Shown here: piece after piece, positions 16,859 to 25,904 of the stretch
How positions within the stretch are numbered: the first letter of the stretch is position 1
How the letters are laid out: each line of letters starts with the position of its first letter
DNA from: CAVXGU01 sp963761615
GTDB lineage: Bacteria > Acidobacteriota > Vicinamibacteria > Vicinamibacterales > CAVVIG01
Assembly (NCBI GenBank): GCA_963761615.1
Contig: CAVXGU010000003.1
Span: forward strand, 2,356,001-2,420,000
Length of the DNA: 64,000 nucleotides
Direction of reading: 5' to 3'
The notes under the pieces: generated by a model
Seen by the model: the letters and a program-made list of their open reading frames with translations, nothing else
The model's database searches: none
Told to the model about the DNA's origin: nothing
Program-made: the position numbers and the translations under genes

Positions 16859-18629
16859 CCGCTCCAGCCGGCGCCTCGTCCGCTGGAGCGCCGTCGCCGG
16901 CGCGTGTCTCCTCCTCTCCGGCTGCGCGGTCGCGACCGTGACCCACCAGGCGCAGCAGGCCGAGCAGCGGCAGGACTACGACACGGCCGTCGTCGCCTAC
17001 ACGAAGGCGCTGCAGCTCAAGCCCAACGACGCCCGCGTGCAGCAGGCGCTCGCGCGCGCCAAGCTTCGCGCCTCGGAGGAGCACTTCACCCGGGCGCGGC
17101 GACTGGCGGCCACCGGCAAGCTGGACGAGGCCCTGGTCGAGTACCAGGTGGCCTCGGAGCTCAACCCGACCGACGCCGACGTCGATCGAGAGTTGCAGGC
17201 CACGCGCGAGAAGCTGCGCACCCAGGCGTCGCTCACCGACACGACCCAGACCGATCTACAGCGCCTCGTCGCCGAGGCGCGCGACCTGGCGCCCGCCGGG
17301 CTGGACCTGCCCACGGCGGCCATGCCCGCCTCGCTCGTCTTCAGTGACGCGAGCAGCCGAGACGTCTTCACCGCGATCGCGCGCTTCGCGAACGTCAGCC
17401 TCCTCTTCGATCCGACCTTCGCCGCCGAGCCGGTGACCGTCGATCTCCGGAACGCCTCCCTGAAGGACGCGCTCGAGTCCGTGACCGGCGCCACCCACAC
17501 CTTCTACCGCGTCAGCGCGCCCCGCACGGTGACGATCATTCCCGACACGCCGGCCAAGCGCCTCGAGTACCAGGACGACGTCGTCCGGACGTTCTACCTG
17601 AGCAACGCCGACCTCAAGGAGACGATGGATCTGCTCCGCCTGGTGCTGGACGTGCGGCGCATCTCGGCGATCACCGCGACCCACGCCCTCACGCTGCAGG
17701 ACACGCCCGAGCGCGTGGCGGCCGCCGCGCGCCTCATCGATGCCATCGACAAAGCGAAGCCCGAAGTCATCATCGACGTCGAGCTCCTCGAAGTGAACCG
17801 GTCGAAGCTGAACGAGTTCGGCCTGCAGGTGGCGTCGCCCGGCTCGCCCGGGATCGACGGGAGCCTCGGCACGTCCAGCTCCACCCTGACGCTCAAGGCG
17901 CTCAAGGATCTCACCCAGTCCGACGTGGTCGTGACCAGCCTGCCGGCGCTGTACTACCGGCTGCTCAAGAACGACGAGAACACGCGCACCCTGGCCAACC
18001 CGCAGCTCCGCACCTCGGAGGGCGTGACCGCCCAGGCGCGCTTCGGCGAGCGCGTGCCGGTGCCCGTCACCACGTTCTCTCCGATCGCCACCGGCGGCGT
18101 GCCCCAGCAGCCGATCACGGCGTTCAACTACGAGCCGATCGGCGTGAACATCGACATCACGCCGCGCACGCATCACGACGACGAGGTGACGCTGTCGCTC
18201 CACGTGGAGGTGTCGAGCGTGACCGGCACGGGATTCGGCGGGCTGCCGACGTTCGGCAATCGCGAGATCACCACCGAGATCCGGCTCCACGACGGCGAGA
18301 CGAACATGCTCGCCGGCCTGATCCGGGACGACGAACGCACGACGCTCGAAGGAATTCCGGGCCTGAGCGACCTGCCGATCATCGGGCGCCTCTTCGGGCA
18401 CTCGACGACGGACACCACGCAGACCGACGTCATCCTGACGCTCACGCCGCACATCGTCCGCGTCCTCGATCTGAAGGCGGCCGATCTCCGGCCCATTCTG
18501 GTCGGACGCGACGGCCTGTCCCCGGTCGCCGGCGGGGTGCCGGTGGCTCCGGCGACGCCGCCGGCGCAGGCGCCCGCCAGGCCGCCCGCCGTGCCGAACC
18601 TCGGGCTGCCGGTCACGCCGGCGCCGTAG
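16779..18629 (+). CDS. TPR-containing secretin lipoprotein (GspD/PilQ superfamily)
   Basis: 616 aa. A 33-residue basic leader precedes a lipoprotein signal ending LLLSGC (Cys49). TPR-like helices cover about 55-130, an STN domain lies near 180-255 (VFSDASSRDVFTAIARFANVSLLF), a NolW/N-domain follows, and the C-terminal secretin barrel holds the conserved GFGGLPTFGNREITTEIRL and IPGLSDLPIIGRLFG. The tail is Pro/Ala-rich. Probably an outer-membrane export channel of type II or a related system; no other such genes are adjacent. ATG 16779 lies inside lolA; no later start codon exists before the signal sequence. Confidence 0.85.
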   Translation: MTSSRSRFHAESTSSPTLPHRRVPIADRSSRRLVRWSAVAGACLLLSGCAVATVTHQAQQAEQRQDYDTAVVAYTKALQLKPNDARVQQALARAKLRASEEHFTRARRLAATGKLDEALVEYQVASELNPTDADVDRELQATREKLRTQASLTDTTQTDLQRLVAEARDLAPAGLDLPTAAMPASLVFSDASSRDVFTAIARFANVSLLFDPTFAAEPVTVDLRNASLKDALESVTGATHTFYRVSAPRTVTIIPDTPAKRLEYQDDVVRTFYLSNADLKETMDLLRLVLDVRRISAITATHALTLQDTPERVAAAARLIDAIDKAKPEVIIDVELLEVNRSKLNEFGLQVASPGSPGIDGSLGTSSSTLTLKALKDLTQSDVVVTSLPALYYRLLKNDENTRTLANPQLRTSEGVTAQARFGERVPVPVTTFSPIATGGVPQQPITAFNYEPIGVNIDITPRTHHDDEVTLSLHVEVSSVTGTGFGGLPTFGNREITTEIRLHDGETNMLAGLIRDDERTTLEGIPGLSDLPIIGRLFGHSTTDTTQTDVILTLTPHIVRVLDLKAADLRPILVGRDGLSPVAGGVPVAPATPPAQAPARPPAVPNLGLPVTPAP

Positions 18630-18634
18630 CTGCG

Positions 18635-19888
18635 CTACGCGCGCTCGATCTTCGCGCCGAGCTTCTTGAGGTTCTCGACGAGGCGGCCGTACCCGCGCTC
18701 GACCATCTCGAGCGGTGACAGCCGGCTCTCGCCCTCGGCCGCGAGCGCGGCGGCAATGAGCGCCATCCCCGAGCGGAGGTCGCGGCTGTCGAGCGGACGC
18801 CCCCGCAGCTTGCGCGGCCCCGTGACGATGATGCGGTGGGGGTCGCACAGGAAGAAGTCGGCGGCCATCCCGCTCATCTGCTCCAGCGCGAACAGCCGCA
18901 GCTCGTACATCCAGTCGTGCACGAGCGTGCGCCCCTCGGCCTGGGTCGCCAGCACGGTCACCAGGCTGACGAGATCGCTCGGGAAACCCGGCCAGAGGCC
19001 GGTGGTGATGCGGCCCGGGGAGCGCGGCGTCGAGGGCTCGACCCGGAACACCTCGCCCACCACCCGGCAGACGACGTTCATCCGCGTGAGCACCGCCGAG
19101 ACGACCTCCAGGTCCTCCGGCCTCGCACCGGTGACGTCGACGGCCCCGCCGGTCACCGCGGCGACCACCGCCCAGCTCCCCGCCTCGATGTAGTCGCCCC
19201 ACAGTTGGTGCGTCGCGCCGTGGAGCCGCGTGCCGCCCTCGACGCGGATCGTGGTCGTCCCCGCCCCCTCGACGCCGATCCCCATCTGCGAGAGGAACCG
19301 GCACAGCTCCACGACATGCGGTTCGCACGCCGCGTGGCGGATCTCCGAGATGCCGGGCGCCGCCGCCGCCGCGAGCAGCGCCGTCTCGGTGCCCGTCACC
19401 GACGCCTCGTAGAGATACACGGACGCCGGCTGCAGCCCGCCCGGCGCCTCGAGGCGATGGCCCGGCCCGTCGATGATGCGGGCGCCCATCGCCGCCAGGG
19501 CATCGAGGTGGACGGTGATGGTCCGGCGGGCGGGAAAGTCGCCACCCGGCAACGCCAGCGTCGCGCGGCCCCGTCGCGCGAGCAGCGGCCCGAGCAGCAG
19601 CACCGACCCCCGGAGCCGCCCGACGAGCGTGGCGTCCGGCTCGTCCTTGGTCACCTCGCCGCAGCGAACGCGCAACGTGGTCGTGCCGGCCCCGTCCACC
19701 GTCGCCCCCAGGTCCTGGAGCAGCCGCACCATGACCTCGACGTCGCCGATTCTGGGCACGTTGGTGAGGACGCACTCCTCGCGCGTCAGCAGGCACGCCG
19801 CCAGCAGCGGCAGCGCGGCATTCTTGTTGCCTTCCACGTCGACCGCGCCCGCCAGCCGGGCGCCGCCCTCAATCCGTAGAGTCGCCAT
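18635..19888 (-). CDS. murA: UDP-N-acetylglucosamine 1-carboxyvinyltransferase (Cys-to-Asp type)
   Basis: First committed step of peptidoglycan synthesis: enolpyruvyl transfer from PEP to UDP-GlcNAc. 417 aa. GNKNAALPLLAA is the N-terminal substrate loop (Lys22-Asn23 equivalents). The active-site loop is LPGGDFPARR: the usual Cys (fosfomycin target) is Asp117, as in mycobacterial and chlamydial MurA. That predicts natural fosfomycin insensitivity. ATG 19888 is preferred over GTG 19897 because GGTGA precedes it. It overlaps murB by 20 bases, the last gene of the murein operon. Confidence 0.92.
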   Translation of the reverse strand: MATLRIEGGARLAGAVDVEGNKNAALPLLAACLLTREECVLTNVPRIGDVEVMVRLLQDLGATVDGAGTTTLRVRCGEVTKDEPDATLVGRLRGSVLLLGPLLARRGRATLALPGGDFPARRTITVHLDALAAMGARIIDGPGHRLEAPGGLQPASVYLYEASVTGTETALLAAAAAPGISEIRHAACEPHVVELCRFLSQMGIGVEGAGTTTIRVEGGTRLHGATHQLWGDYIEAGSWAVVAAVTGGAVDVTGARPEDLEVVSAVLTRMNVVCRVVGEVFRVEPSTPRSPGRITTGLWPGFPSDLVSLVTVLATQAEGRTLVHDWMYELRLFALEQMSGMAADFFLCDPHRIIVTGPRKLRGRPLDSRDLRSGMALIAAALAAEGESRLSPLEMVERGYGRLVENLKKLGAKIERA

Positions 19889-20843
19889 CGAAGTCACCGA
19901 GATACACGATCTCTTCCCTGAGCGTCACCCCGAAGCGTTCGCGGACGCGATCGCGGCACCGCACCACCAGGCTCCGGATGTCCCGCGCCGTCGCCGTGCC
20001 GTCGTTCACGATGAAGTTGCCGTGCGCCGGCGAGACCCTCGCCCCGCCGACGGCCTCGCCCTTGAGGCCCGCCCGGTCGATGAGCGCGCCCGCCGACCAC
20101 GGGATCCCGTCCGGCACGCGATCCCGCTCGGGATCCGGGTTCCGGAAGACGCATCCCGCGCTCGGCACGTCGAGCGGTTGCGTGCGCTTGCGAAACGCGA
20201 GCGAGGCGCGAGCGGCCGACCTCAGGGCTTCGGGATCGCCTCCCGTCACCGTCAAGACGGCGGACAGCAGCACCTCCCCCGTGTCCTGCAGGCGGCTGTG
20301 ATCGTACCCGAAGCGCATGGCGTCGTGCGGCACGTCGCTCACGGAACCGTCCGGCCCCGCGAGGCGCACTTCGCGCACGAGCGACCCGATCAGCCGGCCG
20401 CCGAAGTGCGCGTTGCCGCAGACCGCCCCGCCCACCGTGCCCGGCGTGCCCGCCCACGACTCGAGCCCCGCCAGGCCTCGGTTGATCGTCCAGCGGACCA
20501 GGCCGTTGACCGTGACCGCCGCATCGGCGCGGATGCGGTCCTCCGCCTCGCGCGACACGCCGCCACCGCGCGGACGGAGGACGAGCCCGCGGATCCCGGC
20601 GTCGCCAATCAGCACGTTCGAGCCGCCGCCGAGGACCGTCGTCGGCAGCCCGGCCGCGTGGGCGGCCGCGAGGGCGGCGACGATCTCGCCGGAGGAACGC
20701 GTCTCGAGCAGCCAGTCGGCCGCTCCGCCGACGCGGAAGGTCGTGAACCGCGCGAGGGGCGCGGCCCGGACCAGCCGCCCCGGGCCCACGGTCTTTTCGA
20801 TTGCCGTCTCGAAGTCGGTCATCGGTGCGTGCGGCGCGTTCAC
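19869..20843 (-). CDS. murB: UDP-N-acetylenolpyruvoylglucosamine reductase
   Basis: NADPH-dependent reduction to UDP-MurNAc. 324 aa. FAD-binding LGGGSNVLI at 71-79, GLESWAGTPGTVGGAVCGNAH around 125-146, and PSAGCVFRNP at 228-236. In the last motif the usual catalytic Ser is Cys231, a variant seen in other type II MurB. It starts at GTG 20843 in a GTGA overlap with the pxpC stop, though ATG 20822 is also possible. murA follows with a 20-base overlap. Confidence 0.95.
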   Translation of the reverse strand: MNAPHAPMTDFETAIEKTVGPGRLVRAAPLARFTTFRVGGAADWLLETRSSGEIVAALAAAHAAGLPTTVLGGGSNVLIGDAGIRGLVLRPRGGGVSREAEDRIRADAAVTVNGLVRWTINRGLAGLESWAGTPGTVGGAVCGNAHFGGRLIGSLVREVRLAGPDGSVSDVPHDAMRFGYDHSRLQDTGEVLLSAVLTVTGGDPEALRSAARASLAFRKRTQPLDVPSAGCVFRNPDPERDRVPDGIPWSAGALIDRAGLKGEAVGGARVSPAHGNFIVNDGTATARDIRSLVVRCRDRVRERFGVTLREEIVYLGDFDGDSTD

Positions 20844-21784
20844 GGCGTGCGGTACGCCTCGATGGCGAGCAAGCTTCGTTCCTGGGCGATCAGCGCGGCC
20901 AGCGCCTCACGGAGGGTGCAGACCACGAAGCGGACCGAGTCGCCCGGGGCCAATTGTCCCGCCGCGGGAAGATCCGCCGCGATCACGGTGGCGATCTTCG
21001 GATATCCGCCCGCCGTCTGGCGATCCGCCATGAGCAGGATCGGCTGGCCGGAGGGCGGCACCTGCAGGGACCCGAGGGGCGTGGCCTCCGAGATCAGACT
21101 CCGTCCGGCGTGCGAGAGGCCGGACCCGAGCATGCGGAAGCCCGTCCGGTCCGAATTCGTCTCCACCGTATAGGGCGACCGCGTCAGGGCCTCGAGCGCA
21201 TCGGGAGGGAACCAGTCCCGTTGTGGGCCCGGGAGCACGCGCAAGGAAACGGGGCCGTCGCCGCTCCGCGCGCGACCCACGTCGCTGCGCACCGGCCCGG
21301 CCGCGCGGGCGCGGGCCGTCCCGAGCGGCAGGCGGTCGCCGGCGCGAAGGGGGCGTCCCTCCAGGCCGCCCATCTTCGCGAGGACGTGCGTCGCGCGGCT
21401 GCCGAGGACGGGCGGAACGTCGATGCCGCCGGATACGGCCAGGTACGCGCGGGCGCCGCTCACCCGCGCCCCGAAGGCGACCCTCGCGCCGGCCGGCACG
21501 TCGAACCGCTCCTGCGTCGGCACGGGCCTGTCGCCGACGGTCAGGGCGAACGCCGCCCCTGTCGTCGCCATTACACACGGGCCGCTGCACGACACTTCGG
21601 GCCCCGTGAGCGTGACCTCGAGCGTGGCGGCGGCGCCCTCGTTCCCGACCAGGGCGTTGGCGGCCCGGTGGGCCAGCACGTCCATGGGGCCCGCGACGGG
21701 GACGCCGCGATCCTGGTAGCCCCACCGACCGAGGTCCTGGACGGTCGTCAGCAGTCCCGGACGAAGGATCGTCAGCGCCGTCAC
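20840..21784 (-). CDS. pxpC: 5-oxoprolinase subunit C / biotin-dependent carboxyltransferase family
   Basis: 314 aa. Starts LTILRPGLLTTVQDLGRWGYQ and contains GPMDVLAHRAANALVGN, the signature of the KipA/PxpC carboxyltransferase-like family, plus the C-terminal LADRQTAGGYPKIATV type block. With PxpA and PxpB it hydrolyses 5-oxoproline (pyroglutamate) to glutamate in ATP-dependent fashion; no pxpA is in the window. GTG 21784 overlaps the pxpB stop (GTGA). Embedded between mpl and murB, an unexpected setting. Confidence 0.9.
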   Translation of the reverse strand: MTALTILRPGLLTTVQDLGRWGYQDRGVPVAGPMDVLAHRAANALVGNEGAAATLEVTLTGPEVSCSGPCVMATTGAAFALTVGDRPVPTQERFDVPAGARVAFGARVSGARAYLAVSGGIDVPPVLGSRATHVLAKMGGLEGRPLRAGDRLPLGTARARAAGPVRSDVGRARSGDGPVSLRVLPGPQRDWFPPDALEALTRSPYTVETNSDRTGFRMLGSGLSHAGRSLISEATPLGSLQVPPSGQPILLMADRQTAGGYPKIATVIAADLPAAGQLAPGDSVRFVVCTLREALAALIAQERSLLAIEAYRTP

Positions 21785-22458
21785 CGTCCGCCGTCCAGCC
21801 GATCGAAGGTCGACCGGTCGATGGCATCGAAGCGCACGGCATCGCCTGGCGCCAGCAGACTCGGCTCCTCCCGGCCGGCGTCGAACAGGCGTACCGGTGT
21901 GCGTCCGATCACCCGCCAGCCGCCGGGAGTGTCGCACGGGTAGACGCCGGTCTGCCGGCCCGCAATCGCCACCGATCCCGCCGGAACGCGCGTCCGGGGC
22001 ACCGGCCGCCGCGCCATGGCAATGACGTCGTCCACAACGCCGAGGTACGCGAAGCCAGGGACGAAGCCGAGCATGAACACGCGATACGCCGGCGCGGTGT
22101 GGCGCTGAACCACGTCGTCTTCGCTCAACCCGGCGAACGCCGCCACCTCGCCGATATCGGGGCCCAGGTCCCCGCCGTAGCACACCGGCAGCCGCCTCTC
22201 CCGGCCCGGCGTCCGCGCGCCGGGCGCGCTCGCGGCAGCCCGCGACAGGACCTGCTCCAGCGAGCCGACGTCGGTGCGCACGGGATCGAAATACACCGTG
22301 ACCGACCGGAAGGCGGCCACCACGTCGCGCACGCCCGCCACGCGCGCGGTCCTGACGGCAGCCGCCGCCGCGACGGCGCGGGCGTTCACGGCGGGATCGA
22401 TCACGTCCTCGAGCTCGAGCGTGAGGGCGGAGTCGCCGCCCCGGACGATCCGCGTCAC
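21781..22458 (-). CDS. pxpB: 5-oxoprolinase subunit B (KipI family)
   Basis: 225 aa. The family motif VFMLGFVPGFAYLGVVDD is at about 127-144, followed by RRPVPRTRVPAGSVAIAG and QTGVYPCDTPGGWRVIGRT, all standard for PxpB/KipI. The N-terminal ferredoxin-like part begins at GTG 22458, which overlaps the mpl stop by GTGA; the longer open frame upstream only shadows mpl. Works with PxpC. The operon position suggests pyroglutamate or glutamate arising from murein peptides as substrate, which is inference. Confidence 0.9.
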   Translation of the reverse strand: MTRIVRGGDSALTLELEDVIDPAVNARAVAAAAAVRTARVAGVRDVVAAFRSVTVYFDPVRTDVGSLEQVLSRAAASAPGARTPGRERRLPVCYGGDLGPDIGEVAAFAGLSEDDVVQRHTAPAYRVFMLGFVPGFAYLGVVDDVIAMARRPVPRTRVPAGSVAIAGRQTGVYPCDTPGGWRVIGRTPVRLFDAGREEPSLLAPGDAVRFDAIDRSTFDRLDGGR

Positions 22459-23858
22459 GCGAGCGCCCCGAGCAGCTTCCGGTGCACGCCGCCGAACCCG
22501 CCGTTCGACATGAAGACGACCCGGTCGCCCGGCCGGTGCTCGCGGGCGATCGTCTCGACGATCTCCTCGAGCGACGTCGCGGCCCGCGCCCTCTTGCCGC
22601 GGCGGCCGAGATCCTTCACGAGTCCGGAGAGCGACAACCGCTGGTCCTCGGGCAGCGACGACCGGAAGACGGGAGCAAGCAGAATCTCGTCGGCCGCGCC
22701 GAACGCCTCGGCGAACGCCTCCTGGAAGACCCGCCGGCACGACGAGGCGGACCGCGGCTCGAAGACGGCCCAGATCCGGGCGAGCGGCTCGGCGGCGCGC
22801 AGCCCGGCCAGCGTCTCGGCGATGGCGGTCGGATGGTGGGCGAAGTCGTCGTAGACCGTCACGCCGCCAGCCGCGCCGACGACCTCGAGGCGGCGCTTGA
22901 CCCCCGCGAACAGCCGCAGGCCCTCGGCGATCCGTCCGGTGTCGACGCTGGCGCGCGCCGCGACGGCGATTGCGGCCACCGCGTTCCGCACGTTGTGGGC
23001 GCCCACCAGCGGGACCTCGAAGCGGCCGAACGGCTCGCCCCGGCGGCGCAGGGAGAACCGGGTCCGCGCCCCCTCCGGCTCGACGCCGTGAGCCTGCCAG
23101 TCAGCGCCGTCCGACAGCCCGAAGGTCTCGACCGCCGCGAGCGCCCCCGGCGCAAGCCCGGCCGCGAGCGGACTGTCGGCCCCCAGGAGCACCAGGCCGC
23201 TTCGCGGGACCAGATTGACCAGCCGGCGAAACGCCAGCTTCACCGCCTCGATGTCCGCGTAGATGTCCGCATGATCGAACTCCACGTTGTTGACGACGGC
23301 GACGTCGGGCACGTACTTGAGGAACTTGGCCGTCTTGTCGAAGAACGCGCTGTCGTACTCGTCGCCCTCGATGACGAAGTCGCGTCCCTGTCCCAGCCGA
23401 TAGCTCGACCCGCCGTCGCCGAAGTTGCGGGCGATGCCGCCGACGAAGACGCTCGGATCCGCGCCCCCGTGCGTGAGCAGCCAGCCGCTCAGTGCCGTGG
23501 TCGTGGTCTTGCCGTGCGTCCCGGCAACGACGATCGAGCGAGCCCCCCACAGGAACCGGTCTCGCACGGTCTCGGGCAGCGACGTATAGCGAATCCTGCG
23601 ATCGAGAACGGCTTCGAGCTCCGGATTGCCACGCGAGACCGCGTTGCCGATCACGACGAGGTCGATGTCCGGCGTGATGTGGTCCTCGTGATAGCCGGCC
23701 AACGCCGTGATCCCCTCGGCGGCCAGGAACTCGCTCATCGGGGGATACACGTTCTGATCCGAGCCGCTGACGGTCAGCCCCTTGCGCTTGAGGAGCGCGG
23801 CCAGCGTCGCCATGGCGGTGCCGCAGATGCCGATCAGGTAGACCCGCTCGTCAGGCAA
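22455..23858 (-). CDS. mpl: Murein peptide ligase Mpl
   Basis: Joins recycled L-Ala-gamma-D-Glu-meso-DAP to UDP-MurNAc. 467 aa. Mur-ligase layout: N-terminal Rossmann motif VYLIGICGTAMATLAALLK (Mpl-type), P-loop GTHGKTTTT near 113-121, central EGDEYDSAFFDK (Mpl-specific), and C-terminal YDDFAHHPTAI. Starts at TTG 23858, overlapping ldcA by 8 bases. With ldcA and nagZ upstream it forms a murein tripeptide recycling set. Confidence 0.95.
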   Translation of the reverse strand: MPDERVYLIGICGTAMATLAALLKRKGLTVSGSDQNVYPPMSEFLAAEGITALAGYHEDHITPDIDLVVIGNAVSRGNPELEAVLDRRIRYTSLPETVRDRFLWGARSIVVAGTHGKTTTTALSGWLLTHGGADPSVFVGGIARNFGDGGSSYRLGQGRDFVIEGDEYDSAFFDKTAKFLKYVPDVAVVNNVEFDHADIYADIEAVKLAFRRLVNLVPRSGLVLLGADSPLAAGLAPGALAAVETFGLSDGADWQAHGVEPEGARTRFSLRRRGEPFGRFEVPLVGAHNVRNAVAAIAVAARASVDTGRIAEGLRLFAGVKRRLEVVGAAGGVTVYDDFAHHPTAIAETLAGLRAAEPLARIWAVFEPRSASSCRRVFQEAFAEAFGAADEILLAPVFRSSLPEDQRLSLSGLVKDLGRRGKRARAATSLEEIVETIAREHRPGDRVVFMSNGGFGGVHRKLLGALA

Positions 23859-24792
23859 CTGCGCCTTCCTCGATGACGAGCGCCGGCCGCCCCGTGCCGA
23901 CCACCCGGCAGGCGACGCCGAACGGCAGCGTCAGGGACGGCCCGACGGTGTGACCGGAGGGAAAGCCCATCAGCACGGGTCCAGGAAAGTCACGGAACAG
24001 ATCCGCCATCACGGCTCGCCCGCTCACGCGGGCGTCCTGATCGGGATCGCCAGATGGCTCGTCGCACCCCGGCAGCTCACCGATGACGATGGCGGCCGCG
24101 CGCGCGAGCACGCCGGCCTGGGCCAGCTGCGTGACCATCCGGTGAAGCCGGTACGGCCGCTCGCCGATCTCCTCCAGAAAGAGCACGGATCCCGGCGGAG
24201 GCTCGAAGGCGAACGGCGTGCCGAGCGAGGCCACGAGCTGCGTCAGGGTGCCGCCGAGCAGCACACCGCGAGCCTCGCCGGCGTGCGCGGTCTCGAGGCC
24301 GGCGGGGCTCAGCTCCCCGAGCGGCGCGGCCGACGTCAGGGCGCCGAGAAACGTCGCCTCGTCGTACCCCTCGGCGCCGCGGCCCAGACGGCGATCGAGC
24401 ATCGGCCCGTGGAACGCCACCACGCCGCAGTGCAGCGTGAGGAACGTCAAGAGCGCCGTCAGATCGCTGTACCCGATGAACACCTTGGGCGTGCGCCTGA
24501 TTTCCTCGCGATCGAGGAGCGGCAACACGTGCGCGCTGCCGTAGCCCCCGCGGACGGCGATCAGCCCGGATATGGACGGGTCGCGCCACGCGGTTCGGAT
24601 CGCCGCCGCGCGGACCGCGGCGGGTCCGGCGAGGAAGCGCTCCCGCGCGAACACCGACTGGTCGAAGACGGGCGCGAAGTCGAGACGTCGCAGCTCGGCG
24701 ACGCCTCGATCGAACTCCTCGCGCGAAAACGGGCTCGCAGGCGCCACGATCGCGAGTCGGTCGCCCCGCTCGAGCGCCCGCGGCGTGATCAT
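23851..24792 (-). CDS. ldcA: Muramoyltetrapeptide L,D-carboxypeptidase
   Basis: Trims the terminal D-Ala from recycled tetrapeptides to give the tripeptide used by Mpl. 313 aa, peptidase S66 family. RGGYGSAHVLPLLD and FIGYSDLT hold the nucleophile (Ser109); FLEEIGERPYRLHRM supplies the Glu and MGFPSGHT the His of the triad. ATG 24792 shares its A with the nagZ stop (TGATG). No signal peptide, so cytoplasmic, as expected for recycling. Confidence 0.94.
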   Translation of the reverse strand: MITPRALERGDRLAIVAPASPFSREEFDRGVAELRRLDFAPVFDQSVFARERFLAGPAAVRAAAIRTAWRDPSISGLIAVRGGYGSAHVLPLLDREEIRRTPKVFIGYSDLTALLTFLTLHCGVVAFHGPMLDRRLGRGAEGYDEATFLGALTSAAPLGELSPAGLETAHAGEARGVLLGGTLTQLVASLGTPFAFEPPPGSVLFLEEIGERPYRLHRMVTQLAQAGVLARAAAIVIGELPGCDEPSGDPDQDARVSGRAVMADLFRDFPGPVLMGFPSGHTVGPSLTLPFGVACRVVGTGRPALVIEEGAVA

Positions 24793-25892
24793 CACAGGAA
24801 CCGCGCCATCTCCTCGGCCACGGCCTGGTGCGCCTCGGCGCCGATCGACTCGCGGAGCCGTCGCCCGCCGGCCGGGTGGCCCACGCGGGCGACCGCCGCC
24901 AGGAAGCGGTCCTTCGCGGCCTGCTGCCGCCGAAGCGCATCGTCGACCCGCGCGTACGGCAGGCGCTCCTCCTCGACGGCGTGCACGACGGCCTCGAGCG
25001 CTGCCGCCTGCAGGTCGTGATCGTGCCCGCAGACGAGCACTCCGTCGCAGCCGGCCGCGACCGCCTGCACGGCCGCGTCGGGCACGGCGTATCGATCCGC
25101 GATGGCCTTCATCTCGAGGTCGTCGCTCACGATCACACCGTCGAAGCCCAGCTCCCGCCGCAGCCGGCCGGTCACCACGGCTTCCGACAGCGTCGCCGGA
25201 CGGTTTTCGTCGAGCGACGGCACGAGCAGGTGCGCCGTCATGATCATGGCCACGCGGGCCTCGATCGCGGCGCGGAACGGCCGCCACTCCACCTCGCGGA
25301 ACCGTTCCGGCGGATGGTCGACGATCGGGAGATCCACATGCGAGTCCAGGGTCGTGTCGCCGTGCCCCGGGAAGTGCTTGCCGCACGCGGCCACCCCGGC
25401 CGACTGGAGCACCTCGATGATCGCGCGCCCCAGACGCGCAACGTCCTCCGCGCGGTCGCCGAGCGCCCGGTCGCCGATGATCGGGTTCTTCGGGTTGGTG
25501 TTCACGTCGAGAACCGGCGCGTAGTCCAGGTTGATGCCGACGGCCTGAAGCTCCTCGGCCAGGGCGGCGGCGAACCGGCGAGCGAGCTGCTCGTCCCCGC
25601 TCCGCCCGAGTGTGGCCATCGGCGGCCATTTGGTGAACGGCGCCTTGAGCCGCGCGACGCGGCCGCCCTCCTGGTCGACGCCGACCCACAGGGGCGTGTC
25701 CGGGACCAGACGAGAGGCCTCGAAGGCCAGCTCCGCGAGCTGCTCGGGATCGTGGACGTTTCTGGCGAACAGGATGACGCCCCCCAGGCCGAACTCGCGC
25801 GCAAGGGTTCTCAGCTCGACCGGCACGCCGTGGCCGTCGAAGCCGGCGACCAGGAGCTGCCCGATACGGCGACGGAGCGCCCGTGGCGACAT
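24792..25892 (-). CDS. nagZ: Beta-N-acetylhexosaminidase NagZ
   Basis: Glycoside hydrolase family 3 enzyme that removes GlcNAc from GlcNAc-anhydroMurNAc peptides. 366 aa. WVGVDQEGGRVARLK, the phosphorylase-like loop KHFPGHGDTTLDSH at 172-185, and the nucleophile motif SDDLEM at 256-261 are all present. No signal sequence, so a cytoplasmic recycling enzyme. First gene of the overlapping series nagZ-ldcA-mpl-pxpB-pxpC-murB-murA. The ATG is 24 bases from the divergent GHMP kinase. Confidence 0.94.
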   Translation of the reverse strand: MSPRALRRRIGQLLVAGFDGHGVPVELRTLAREFGLGGVILFARNVHDPEQLAELAFEASRLVPDTPLWVGVDQEGGRVARLKAPFTKWPPMATLGRSGDEQLARRFAAALAEELQAVGINLDYAPVLDVNTNPKNPIIGDRALGDRAEDVARLGRAIIEVLQSAGVAACGKHFPGHGDTTLDSHVDLPIVDHPPERFREVEWRPFRAAIEARVAMIMTAHLLVPSLDENRPATLSEAVVTGRLRRELGFDGVIVSDDLEMKAIADRYAVPDAAVQAVAAGCDGVLVCGHDHDLQAAALEAVVHAVEEERLPYARVDDALRRQQAAKDRFLAAVARVGHPAGGRRLRESIGAEAHQAVAEEMARFL

Positions 25893-25904
25893 GCGGGTCA
25901 CAAT

